Position numbers and translations under genes: made by a program. Shown piece by piece: positions 8,516-15,626 of a stretch of DNA of 29,343 nt. The first letter of the stretch is position 1, and each line of letters opens with the position of its first letter. The stretch lies in the NCBI GenBank assembly GCA_021648425.1, contig JAKISV010000009.1, forward strand, positions 1 through 29,343, given 5' to 3'. The notes under the pieces were generated by a model. The model saw only the letters and a list, made by a program, of their open reading frames with translations, had not been told where the DNA came from and did no database searches. The DNA is from Rhizobiaceae bacterium. GTDB taxonomy: Bacteria; Pseudomonadota; Alphaproteobacteria; Rhizobiales; Rhizobiaceae.

Positions 8516-9526
8516 TTAGAAGGTTGATTTTGGCTCTTCATCGATAATCTCAATGACGGTTTTACCCGCCAGAATATCGGTTTGCAATGCAGCAACCTTG
8601 GTTTTGATGCCCGCATCAATGCGGTCTTCAAATTCATAATATGGTGCAAGCGTTGCGCCGCCCTTGGTCATCATTGTCCATTCTTTATAGTCTTCGGCTT
8701 TGAATGTCCCCGCAGCAACCCGCTCAATAGCATGGTTGACGGCATTTTCCATGTGCCAGAGCGCGGAGGTAACCACCACGTCTGTACCGTTTTCTTCTTT
8801 GTTCATGTCATTGACATTACCAAAAGCCAGAATGCCTTTTTCTCGTGCAGCATCGACCACACCGGCACGTTCGGCATAAAGAATATCAACACCGGTTTCC
8901 ACCTGGGCGAAGGCTGCTTCTTTTGCTTTAGGCGGGTCATACCATGAACCGATAAAGTTCACCTTGAATTGAACATCAGGATTAGTAGAGCGCGCGCCAT
9001 TCATGAAGGCATGGAACAGGCGATTGACTTCACCTATCGGATAGCCACCAACCATGCCGATTTTATTCGACTTGGTCATCGAACCGGCAATCATGCCCAT
9101 CAGGAAACAAGGCTCGTGAATATAATTGTCAAATACAGCAAAATTTTCGCTATGAGGTTTGAACGGGTCTCCCATCAGGAATGCAACTTTGGGATAATCA
9201 TCAGCTACCTTGCGCGCTTCCTTGGAAATGCCAAAAGCCTCGCCAACAACAAGCTGTGTTCCCGATTCCGCATATTCGCGCATCACCCGAACATAGTCCG
9301 TATTGGCAACTTTTTCCGAATATTTATATTCAACGGTGCCTGCTTTTTGTGCTGCATCAAGGGCCATATGCAAACGCCCGACCCATTTTTGCTGGATGGG
9401 CTGCGTATAAATGCCGACTGCTTTAATCGGTGCGGCAAATGCATTTGTTGGCAACAGAGCAGAAGCGCTTAGCGCACCTGTTAATTGCACAAAGCGGCGA
9501 CGGTTCAATTTTATAATATTTTTCAT
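8516..9526 (-). CDS. BMP-family ABC transporter substrate-binding protein (Tat-type leader)
   Basis: A periplasmic ligand-binding protein of 336 residues in the BmpA/Med/PnrA family, whose known members bind nucleosides or purine/pyrimidine bases. The leader holds LNRRRFVQLTG (residues 7-17), a hydrophobic stretch and an NAFA-type cleavage site near residue 32. The arginines suggest Tat export, although Sec cannot be ruled out. Family landmarks include EYAESGTQLVVGEAFG (about 84-99), MIAGSMTKSNKIGMVGGYPI (about 142-161) and ASALWHME-like sequence (SALWHMENAVNHAI, about 255). GGGAGGAAG lies just upstream of ATG at 9526. It is the first gene of the operon, behind a strong promoter and a leader of about 87 nt, and ahead of an attenuator hairpin. 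The ligand is inferred from the linked codA. Confidence 0.9.
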   Translation of the reverse strand: MKNIIKLNRRRFVQLTGALSASALLPTNAFAAPIKAVGIYTQPIQQKWVGRLHMALDAAQKAGTVEYKYSEKVANTDYVRVMREYAESGTQLVVGEAFGISKEARKVADDYPKVAFLMGDPFKPHSENFAVFDNYIHEPCFLMGMIAGSMTKSNKIGMVGGYPIGEVNRLFHAFMNGARSTNPDVQFKVNFIGSWYDPPKAKEAAFAQVETGVDILYAERAGVVDAAREKGILAFGNVNDMNKEENGTDVVVTSALWHMENAVNHAIERVAAGTFKAEDYKEWTMMTKGGATLAPYYEFEDRIDAGIKTKVAALQTDILAGKTVIEIIDEEPKSTF

Positions 9527-9584
9527 TTATCTTCCTCCCGGTCGGATGTGGGTCTGTTTTTTTTGGTGGCTAAATCAAGCACGA

Positions 9585-9604
9585 GTTTGCTCTCCCATGC
9601 AAAC
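9585..9604 (-). promoter_or_regulatory. Leader hairpin in the BMP operon 5' untranslated region
   Basis: GTTTGC (9585-9590) pairs with GCAAAC (9599-9604) around an 8-nt loop. It falls in the transcript leader just downstream of the predicted start site (about 9613), on the far side from the ribosome site. A 5' stabilising stem or part of a larger regulatory structure are both possible. It does not match a riboswitch I know. Confidence 0.35.
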
Positions 9605-9619
9605 AAACAATGCAGTTCA

Positions 9620-9648
9620 GGTATAAAAAATATTTATCAAATGGTCAA
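9620..9648 (-). promoter_or_regulatory. Sigma70-like promoter of the BMP-codA operon
   Basis: Reading the minus strand, TTGACC (9648-9643) and TATACC (9625-9620) are separated by exactly 17 bp. The -35 matches 5 of 6 consensus bases and the -10 matches 4 of 6. The predicted start near 9613 gives a leader of about 87 nt before the ATG at 9526. Confidence 0.6.
9633..9648. promoter_or_regulatory. RutR-like palindromic operator overlapping the -35 element
   Basis: TTTATCA-AA-TGGTCAA fits the recalled RutR consensus TTGACCA-NN-TGGTCAA: 7 of 7 bases in one half and 5 of 7 in the other. The intact half overlaps the -35 box of the BMP-codA promoter, as expected of a repressor site. RutR is a TetR-family, pyrimidine-responsive regulator in proteobacteria, which fits the operon's cargo. 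The identity is inferred from the motif and context only. Confidence 0.4.
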
Positions 9649-9779
9649 ATTATTAATGGCGATGAATGATCACCATGAAATTTCTGCGTTGAAGCATGAT
9701 ATAACTTGTGTTTCTTGACGCATTTCTCTTAATGTTCCAATCAGTTTCCCTCACTCGGTCCATTACAAGGTATTCGCAG

Positions 9780-10493
9780 ATGAAAATTGGCATTTTACAA
9801 TGTGGCCATTTGGAAGAATCCCTTGAAAAAAAGCATGGCGGTTTTTTCGATATGTTTTCAATTCTGCTGGCAGGTCAGGGTTTTGTATTTGAGAACTATC
9901 TTGTCGTTGACAACCAATTTCCTTCCGGTGTTGGCGAGTGCGATGGCTGGCTGGTTACCGGGTCACTGCATGGCGCCTATGAGGAACATGTGTGGATTGC
10001 GCCGCTTGAAGAATTTATCCGGCAATCCTATGCTGCAAATGTCCCGATTACCGGAATTTGCTTTGGTCATCAGATCATGGCCCAGGCTCTTGGCGGAAAA
10101 GTTATAAAATTTCCCGGCGGCTGGGGTATTGGTCATGGCGAATATGCAATGGCGGGAGTAGCCGACCCGGTTGAACTGCTCGCCCTGCACCAGGACCAGA
10201 TTGTCGAGGTGCCGCCACAAGCACGGGTGATTGCGACTTCAGAGTTTTGCGCCAATGCAGCATTGGCTTACCAGGGCAGCGCATTGAGCTATCAGCCTCA
10301 TCCCGAGTTTACCGTAGAATTCATGCGCGATCTTATCAGGCATAAAATCAGCAAGGGGCTTTCCAGCGAAATAGGTGAGGCTGCATTGAGCCGGATTGAA
10401 AGTGAAAATGATTCTGCCTTGATTGCCTTGCAGCTTGCAGATTTTTATAAAAAATATGCCCATGCAATGCCTAAAAGCCAGGCAGCGGAATAG
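9780..10493 (+). CDS. Class I glutamine amidotransferase-like protein
   Basis: A stand-alone GATase1 domain of 237 residues, of the type seen in GMP synthase and related proteins. These hydrolyse glutamine to deliver ammonia or act on gamma-glutamyl bonds. The triad is visible: nucleophile Cys94 in TGICFGHQ, His174 and Glu176 in QPHPEF. WLVTGSLHGAYE (about 57-68) corresponds to the oxyanion strand. ATG at 9780 is used because homology begins at MKIGILQC and AAGG lies about 9 nt upstream; the longer frame from 9708 adds 24 residues that look uncoded. It starts a plus-strand operon divergent from the BMP-codA operon, with the crotonase gene 3 bp behind it. No synthetase partner is fused or adjacent, so the acceptor is unknown. 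Confidence 0.82.
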   Translation: MKIGILQCGHLEESLEKKHGGFFDMFSILLAGQGFVFENYLVVDNQFPSGVGECDGWLVTGSLHGAYEEHVWIAPLEEFIRQSYAANVPITGICFGHQIMAQALGGKVIKFPGGWGIGHGEYAMAGVADPVELLALHQDQIVEVPPQARVIATSEFCANAALAYQGSALSYQPHPEFTVEFMRDLIRHKISKGLSSEIGEAALSRIESENDSALIALQLADFYKKYAHAMPKSQAAE

Positions 10494-10496
10494 AAC

Positions 10497-11288
10497 ATGA
10501 CTTCTCTGGTTTTGACAAATCTGGATAGCGGTGTTTTGCATCTCACGATGAACAGCCCTCAAAACCGCAACGCCTTGTCAGTCGAAATGGTATCAGCGTT
10601 GTGCAACGTTTTTAGGGATGCCAAAAACAACAAACAGGTACGTGTGATTGTGCTGGCAGCAAATGGGTCGGCATTTTGTGCTGGTCATGATCTCAAACAA
10701 ATGGCCGATGCGCGCGCTCATGAAGATGGTGGCAATGCCTATTTCCATGAGGTAATGGGTGACAGCGCAAAACTGATGCAGGCCATCGTCAACCACCCGC
10801 GCCCGGTAATTGCCGATGTTCGCGGTGTTGCTTCAGCTGCCGGTTGCCAGTTGGTTGCCTCCTGTGATCTGGCAATCGCCAGTGAAAATTCCCGGTTTGC
10901 CACGCCTGGCGTCAATATTGGCCTGTTCTGCTCAACGCCAATGGTGGCATTGTCGCGAAATATATCTCACAAACATGCCATGGAAATGCTGCTGACGGGC
11001 GACATGATCAGCGCACACAGGGCTGAACAGATCGGGCTTATCAATCAGGTTGTAGCGGAAAACAAAATAGACCGGGCGGTCAACCTGATGGCAGAAAAAA
11101 TTGCGTCTAAATCCATGATGACAATAGAAACCGGCAAGTCGGCATTTTATACCCAGGCACAAATGGACCTTGGCGAGGCCTATCGCTATACAGTGGACGT
11201 CATGGCCGAAAACATGATGAAAAATGATGCCTGTGAGGGTACAACTGCGTTTGTCGAAAAACGCAAACCAAAATGGACCGACAGCTAA
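10497..11288 (+). CDS. Enoyl-CoA hydratase/isomerase-family protein, ECHDC3-like
   Basis: A crotonase-fold protein of 263 residues. The CoA-binding and oxyanion-hole segment SAFCAGHDLKQM (58-69) and GVASAAGCQLVASCDLA (110-126) are present. The two glutamates of classical enoyl-CoA hydratase are not: rat Glu144 corresponds to Gln118 and Glu164 to Gly138 (FATPGVNIGLF). The same substitutions and the FCSTP/LLTGD context occur in the ECHDC3 subgroup as I recall it, so water addition is doubtful and another acyl-CoA reaction may apply. It sits 3 bp after the amidotransferase and 10 bp before the acyl-CoA ligase, implying shared handling of a CoA ester. Only a weak ribosome site is seen, so coupling to upstream translation is likely. 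Confidence 0.85.
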   Translation: MTSLVLTNLDSGVLHLTMNSPQNRNALSVEMVSALCNVFRDAKNNKQVRVIVLAANGSAFCAGHDLKQMADARAHEDGGNAYFHEVMGDSAKLMQAIVNHPRPVIADVRGVASAAGCQLVASCDLAIASENSRFATPGVNIGLFCSTPMVALSRNISHKHAMEMLLTGDMISAHRAEQIGLINQVVAENKIDRAVNLMAEKIASKSMMTIETGKSAFYTQAQMDLGEAYRYTVDVMAENMMKNDACEGTTAFVEKRKPKWTDS

Positions 11289-11298
11289 GAGGATTAAT

Positions 11299-12930
11299 AT
11301 GAGCCATAGCCCTTATGACACCAATCTGGACAAAACCGCCGCAAACCATCAACCGTTAACCCCCCTTGGCTTTCTTGAACGTTCTGCAGAGGTTTTTCCC
11401 AATCATATTGCAGTTGTCCATGGAAATTCGAAAACCACCTACCGTGAATTTTATACGCGCTGCCTGAAGCTGGCCTCGGCTCTGGCACAAAAAGGCATCG
11501 GCAAGAACGATACGGTATCAGTAATGTTATCCAATACGCCGCCCATGCTGGATGTTCACTATGGCGTTCCCATGTGCGGCGCGGTGCTACATGCCATGAA
11601 TACCCGCCTTGATGCGGCAATCATTGCTTTCCAGCTAGATCATGCTGATACAAAACTGCTGATAACCGATCGCGAATATTCTGCCACTGTCAAAGAGGCA
11701 TTGGCAATGGCGAAAGTAAAACCGATTGTCATTACCTTCGACGATCTGGAATTTCCGCAAACCGGAGAAATGCTGGGAGATGTGGAATATGAGGAATTCA
11801 TTGCCGGTGGCGATGAAAATTATCAATGGCTGCTGCCTGATGATGAGTGGGACGCAATTTCGCTCAACTACACATCCGGCACAACCGGAAATCCAAAAGG
11901 TGTTGTCTACAGTCACCGTGGGGCTTACCTGCTGGCTCAGGGCAATGCGCTTACCGCTTCAATGGCCAAACACGCGGTCTATTTGTGGACGCTGCCGATG
12001 TTTCACGCCAATGGCTGGTGTTTCCACTGGACTTTGTCGGTAGTCGCCGGCACCCATATCTGCCTGCGCCAGGTTCGCCAGAAAGCCATGTGGGATGCGA
12101 TTGTCGATAATGATGTCACCCACATGTGCGGTGCGCCTATTGTTATGTCAACGTTGCTGGCGGCTGACGAAAAAGACAAACGCCAGTTGCAGCGCGAAGT
12201 CGAGTTTTTTACGGCCGCCGCCCCGCCGCCAGAAGCGGTGCTGGCTGATATGAAAGACGCCGGATTTAATGTCACCCATCTTTATGGGCTGACTGAAGTC
12301 TATGGCCCTGCCGTGGTAAATGACTGGCATGAGGCCTGGAATGATCTTGATCTGCCCGCACAAGCCGCAATGAAAGCGCGCCAGGGTGTGCGTTATACCT
12401 GCCTTGAGGGTTTGAGTGTTCGCGATCCCCAAACCATGCAGCCAACGCCAATGGATGGTGAAACTATCGGTGAAATCATGTTCCGTGGCAATGTGGTGAT
12501 GAAGGGTTATCTCAATAATCCATCCGCCACCAAAGAATCGTTTGAAGGCGGCTGGTTTCATTCCGGTGATCTGGGGGTCATTCATGAGGATGGCTATATC
12601 CAGCTCAAAGACCGCTCAAAAGACATCATCATTTCCGGTGGCGAAAACATTTCCTCAATCGAGGTTGAAGATGTGTTGTACAAACACGAGGGTATAGACA
12701 CCGCCGCTGTGGTTGCCATGGAAGATGAAAAATGGGGGGAAACGCCTTGTGCCTTTGTTGAAGTAAACTCCAAAGGTTCAGATTTGAGCGAAGCAGATGT
12801 CATCAAATGGTGCCGCGAACACCTGGCCCACTTCAAGGCCCCCAGAAAAGTTGTGTTTGAAGAAATTCCAAAAACCTCCACCGGTAAAATCCAGAAGTTT
12901 GTTTTACGCCAGAAGGTCAGGGAACTATGA
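11299..12930 (+). CDS. AMP-dependent acyl-CoA ligase (ANL superfamily)
   Basis: A 543-residue adenylate-forming enzyme that activates a carboxylic acid to an acyl-AMP and then an acyl-CoA in the cytoplasm. Visible motifs are the phosphate loop YTSGTTGNPKG (191-201), the PMFHANGW substrate-pocket segment (233-240), YGLTEVYG (about 331-338), GWFHSGDLG (about 417-425), DRSKDIIISGGENISS hinge (about 436-451) and the C-terminal catalytic lysine in TSTGKIQK. ATG at 11299 is chosen because AAGAGGA lies 5 nt upstream; the frame also extends back to 11224 inside the crotonase gene without a ribosome site. Its stop overlaps the next start by 4 bp. Substrate could be a medium- or branched-chain acid, or 3-methylmercaptopropionate (DmdB-like); the sequence alone does not decide. 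Confidence 0.9.
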   Translation: MSHSPYDTNLDKTAANHQPLTPLGFLERSAEVFPNHIAVVHGNSKTTYREFYTRCLKLASALAQKGIGKNDTVSVMLSNTPPMLDVHYGVPMCGAVLHAMNTRLDAAIIAFQLDHADTKLLITDREYSATVKEALAMAKVKPIVITFDDLEFPQTGEMLGDVEYEEFIAGGDENYQWLLPDDEWDAISLNYTSGTTGNPKGVVYSHRGAYLLAQGNALTASMAKHAVYLWTLPMFHANGWCFHWTLSVVAGTHICLRQVRQKAMWDAIVDNDVTHMCGAPIVMSTLLAADEKDKRQLQREVEFFTAAAPPPEAVLADMKDAGFNVTHLYGLTEVYGPAVVNDWHEAWNDLDLPAQAAMKARQGVRYTCLEGLSVRDPQTMQPTPMDGETIGEIMFRGNVVMKGYLNNPSATKESFEGGWFHSGDLGVIHEDGYIQLKDRSKDIIISGGENISSIEVEDVLYKHEGIDTAAVVAMEDEKWGETPCAFVEVNSKGSDLSEADVIKWCREHLAHFKAPRKVVFEEIPKTSTGKIQKFVLRQKVREL

Positions 12931-13460
12931 GCGGGGACATTCAGGAAGACTATAGCGATAACCATATCCGCACGATTTTGGGTGAGGTAAAATCTATCGC
13001 TGTTATTGGCGCCAGTGCAAAAAATACGCGCCCGTCCTATTTTGTTGTCAAATACCTGCTTTCAAAAGGCTATGATGTAATACCGGTTAATCCGGGTCAC
13101 GCAGGCCGCGAGATGTGTGGCGCAATGACATTTGCCTCATTGGAAGCGATTGACCGACCGGTGGATATGGTCGACATATTCCGCAATTCCGCAGCAGTTA
13201 CACTTATTGTGAAAGAGGCCCTGAAGCTCTCGTCGCTGCCAAAAGTTATATGGATGCAATTAACTATCCGAAATGAAGAAGCGGCCCGGCTGGCGCAAGA
13301 TGCCGGAATGAAAGTGATCATGAACCGTTGCCCAAAAATAGAATATGCCAGGCTTTGCGGTGAAATCGGCTGGGCCGGTGTCAGGTCCGGGGTCCTGTCC
13401 TCAAAAAAGCCTAAACTGAACAAGGGTTTTCAGAGCTTTGGCATTGTCACCCGGGACTGA
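12927..13460 (+). CDS. CoA-binding domain protein (YccU family)
   Basis: A 177-residue single Rossmann-type CoA_binding_2 domain protein related to the CoA-binding part of acyl-CoA synthetases (NDP-forming) and to E. coli YccU. Recognisable parts are SIAVIGASAKNTRPSY (about 23-38), YDVIPVNPG (about 49-57), VDMVDIFRNS (about 79-88) and NRCPKIEY (about 132-139, with the subgroup's conserved Cys). Its ATG overlaps the ligase stop (ATGA), so the two are translationally coupled. A role in binding or regulating CoA in this operon is plausible, but no enzymatic activity is established for the family. It converges on sat with a 14-bp gap and no visible terminator. Confidence 0.85.
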   Translation: MSGDIQEDYSDNHIRTILGEVKSIAVIGASAKNTRPSYFVVKYLLSKGYDVIPVNPGHAGREMCGAMTFASLEAIDRPVDMVDIFRNSAAVTLIVKEALKLSSLPKVIWMQLTIRNEEAARLAQDAGMKVIMNRCPKIEYARLCGEIGWAGVRSGVLSSKKPKLNKGFQSFGIVTRD

Positions 13461-13474
13461 AGTCAGCTCACGCT

Positions 13475-14644
13475 TTATCGACTATTATAATATTCACGCA
13501 AAACAGCCACGACTTCCGGTCTTGAAAATTCCTTCGGAATTTCCGCGCCCGTAGACAACATTTCGCGCTGCTCAGTTCCTGAAATCGAGATCTGGTCTTT
13601 CTTATCGTGAGGACAGGTTTTGGCCGTTGCCATGCCGTCGCACTTTTTACAGAAGAATGTAATGTCGATTTTTAACGCTTGCGTTTGCAGGCTGCCTTGC
13701 GGAATTTCATCAAATATTTTGTGTGCATCAAACGGGCCGTAATAATCGCCAACACCAGCGTGATCACGCCCGACAATCAAGTGTGAACAACCAAAATTCT
13801 GGCGGATCAACGCGTGAAACAACGCTTCGCGCGGTCCCGCATAGCGCATCTCGATGGGATAACCCGCCTGGATTACTGTGCCGGGTACAAAATAATTATC
13901 AATCATTGCCTGAATGGCAGCGGTGCGAACTTCTGCAGGGATATCACCGGGCTTCAATGCGCCTAGCACCTGGTGGATAAATACGCCGTCAGTCACTTCA
14001 ACGGCTATCTTGGCCAGATATTCATGGCTCCTGTGCATCGGGTTGCGAGTCTGAAATGCGGCAGCGCGCGCCCAGCCTTTTTTGATGAATTCAGCGCGCG
14101 ATTGTTCCGGCGTCAGATAAAGACTGGCATATTTCTGCGGATATTCACCCTCTGAAAGGGCTTTAACCGGGCCACCAAGATTAACATTTTCCTGGGCCAG
14201 AACCTTTTGCACACCGGGGTGTTTTTCATCATCGGTTTTATAAACTGAATTACACTCAAAAACTTTGTCGATGGAATATTTTTCCGACACTTTCATAGTA
14301 GCCAGAATCTCACCGCTTTCACCATCGCACAAAGCAATTTCTTCACCGATTTCGATGGCTCCCGCCACTTCATCGGCAGCTGAAAGCGTTACCGGTATCG
14401 GCCAGAACAGACCGCTTTCCAGCTTCATATCCTCACAAACCCCGCGCCAGTCTTTTTCACCCATAAAGCCTTCAAGCGGCGTATAGGCTCCCATCCCCAG
14501 CATGAACACATCGGAAATCTCGCGGGTGGTGAGCGGTATGGATTTCAGTTCTGCTGCGCGTGCCAGTTCTCGTTGCCGCTCATCGCCTGTCAGCAGAAGC
14601 GGTTTGAGTGTTTTTGATCCATGGGGCGGCACGAGTTCGGTCAT
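13475..14644 (-). CDS. sat: Sulfate adenylyltransferase (ATP sulfurylase, dissimilatory type)
   Basis: Interconverts ATP plus sulfate and APS plus pyrophosphate. Beside aprBA it is expected to run from APS and PPi to ATP and sulfate, conserving energy during sulfite oxidation. The 389-residue monofunctional form has QTRNPMHRSHE (198-208), with catalytic NP-x-H and H-x-x-H, and GRDHAG (292-297). Zinc-type ligands are Cys332, Cys335, Cys344 and His346. It has no fused APS kinase domain, as usual for dissimilatory enzymes. AAAGGA lies about 10 nt upstream of the ATG. It is on the minus strand behind a metallophosphoesterase gene, with a 36-bp repeat and a candidate promoter in the 73-bp gap. It may be read from that promoter and from the upstream copy. 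Confidence 0.95.
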   Translation of the reverse strand: MTELVPPHGSKTLKPLLLTGDERQRELARAAELKSIPLTTREISDVFMLGMGAYTPLEGFMGEKDWRGVCEDMKLESGLFWPIPVTLSAADEVAGAIEIGEEIALCDGESGEILATMKVSEKYSIDKVFECNSVYKTDDEKHPGVQKVLAQENVNLGGPVKALSEGEYPQKYASLYLTPEQSRAEFIKKGWARAAAFQTRNPMHRSHEYLAKIAVEVTDGVFIHQVLGALKPGDIPAEVRTAAIQAMIDNYFVPGTVIQAGYPIEMRYAGPREALFHALIRQNFGCSHLIVGRDHAGVGDYYGPFDAHKIFDEIPQGSLQTQALKIDITFFCKKCDGMATAKTCPHDKKDQISISGTEQREMLSTGAEIPKEFSRPEVVAVLREYYNSR

Positions 14645-14678
14645 CGCGAGAATTTCCTTTGGTTATGGGCAGTAGCTG

Positions 14679-14714
14679 GTTTTATTATTTACACATTCTT
14701 ATAATCATATCTAT
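14679..14714. repeat. 36-bp direct repeat, copy 1 (sat promoter region)
   Basis: Matches copy 2 at 15510-15545 in 35 of 36 positions, in the same orientation; 14685-14714 is an uninterrupted 30-base match. On the minus strand it contains TATAAG (14703-14698), suitable as a -10 for sat with a leader of about 47 nt, and the core TATAAGAATGT. It lies between the metallophosphoesterase stop and the sat start. Confidence 0.9.
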
Positions 14715-14717
14715 GAC

Positions 14718-15506
14718 CTAGTGCTGGTAAATCTCAAATATTGGTTTGCTGCGATATTTTTCCGGATATTCACCAAACCTTAAATCAACGGCAATTGAAG
14801 GGATGCAGCGGCCTGGCACTTTACCAATCATACCGCTGCCATAGCGGTGCGCATGGCCGCAATAGATGTTTGTAACCTGTGGATATTGGTTCAGAATTTC
14901 AATAAACCGTTCCACTGTCTGTCGGCTGTCGAACTGAAAGCTGCGCGGAGCCTCAGGAATTTCAAACATCGGGTGATGCATAAAGACCAGTGTTGATTTA
15001 TCGCGATCTTGTTCAAGCAGGGTTTGGAAATTTTCCAACCGGCTTTTGCACAGCATACCCAGCCTGCCGTTTTCATCCAGCGTATCGAGCATAATCAGGC
15101 GAACCGGAAAATCGTCAACTGCATACTGGATATAATCAGTACAAAGACGCGGACCAATTTGTCCGCAAAATACCTGCTCCATAGGGCCACGCCGGTCTTT
15201 ATTTCCAGGAATGGCAAATACCGGCATTTTCAGCTGGCTTATTATATCCTTCGCCGCGCGGTATTCTTCCAGCTTTCCCTCGTGGGCAATATCACCCGCA
15301 TGCACAACTACATCCGGTAACGCGACAAGGGCATTAATTTCCTCCACAGCCATTTCCAGATCGCGCAGACGATCGCTTGCTTCGGGCTGTGGCAGTGAAA
15401 TATGTGTGTCGCAAATCTGGGCGATGATCATGGTGGCTTGTTTCTGTTTGTGAATGTGCGCCATTACTTCGTGTGGTGAAATTGACCCTGTAATGGCATG
15501 CGACAT
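14718..15506 (-). CDS. Metallophosphoesterase, CpdA-like
   Basis: A calcineurin-like metallophosphoesterase of up to 262 residues, closest in layout to the class III cyclic-nucleotide phosphodiesterase CpdA. The two-metal motifs are all present: D33-x-H35 (CDTH), GDIAHEG (71-77), GNKD (101-104), HHP (about 176) and GHAHRYG (about 217-223). It is probably cytosolic, as no signal peptide is seen. The start is uncertain. ATG 15506 has no ribosome site and lies 4 bp from a repeated promoter element. Met16 (15461) or Met26 (15431, directly before the catalytic strand) may be the true start. It sits between sat and the apr operon, flanked by the two copies of the 36-bp repeat. Substrate is unknown: cAMP, a nucleotide linked to APS metabolism, or an unrelated phosphodiester. 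Confidence 0.82.
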   Translation of the reverse strand: MSHAITGSISPHEVMAHIHKQKQATMIIAQICDTHISLPQPEASDRLRDLEMAVEEINALVALPDVVVHAGDIAHEGKLEEYRAAKDIISQLKMPVFAIPGNKDRRGPMEQVFCGQIGPRLCTDYIQYAVDDFPVRLIMLDTLDENGRLGMLCKSRLENFQTLLEQDRDKSTLVFMHHPMFEIPEAPRSFQFDSRQTVERFIEILNQYPQVTNIYCGHAHRYGSGMIGKVPGRCIPSIAVDLRFGEYPEKYRSKPIFEIYQH

Positions 15507-15509
15507 TTA

Positions 15510-15545
15510 GTTTTGTTATTTACACATTCTTATAATCATATCTAT
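15510..15545. repeat. 36-bp direct repeat, copy 2 (metallophosphoesterase/aprM divergent promoter)
   Basis: Second copy of the 36-bp repeat, 831 bp from copy 1, with one substitution at its sixth base (G15515 for A14684). On the minus strand TATAAG (15534-15529) could serve the phosphoesterase gene. On the plus strand TATAAT (15531-15536) could serve aprM, about 91 bp upstream of its ATG. Neither direction has a good -35 box, which suggests activator dependence. Confidence 0.9.
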
Positions 15546-15626
15546 AGACGCGCCAGATATTTAATCGTATTCTGTTGTTTGCAAAACAGCATGGCAACAA
15601 ACCTGATATGAAGGAGTTCAGGATTT

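Noticed and set aside
11299..12930. Naming the acyl-CoA ligase DmdB (DMSP demethylation)
   Set aside because: The pocket motif FHANGW is shared across the wider family, the adjacent crotonase lacks the glutamates expected of DmdD, and no dmdA or dmdC is present.
14679..15545. Reading the 36-bp direct repeats as target-site duplications of a mobile element
   Set aside because: Thirty-six bases is too long for a usual target duplication, there is no transposase or inverted terminal repeat, and the enclosed gene is a normal phosphoesterase.
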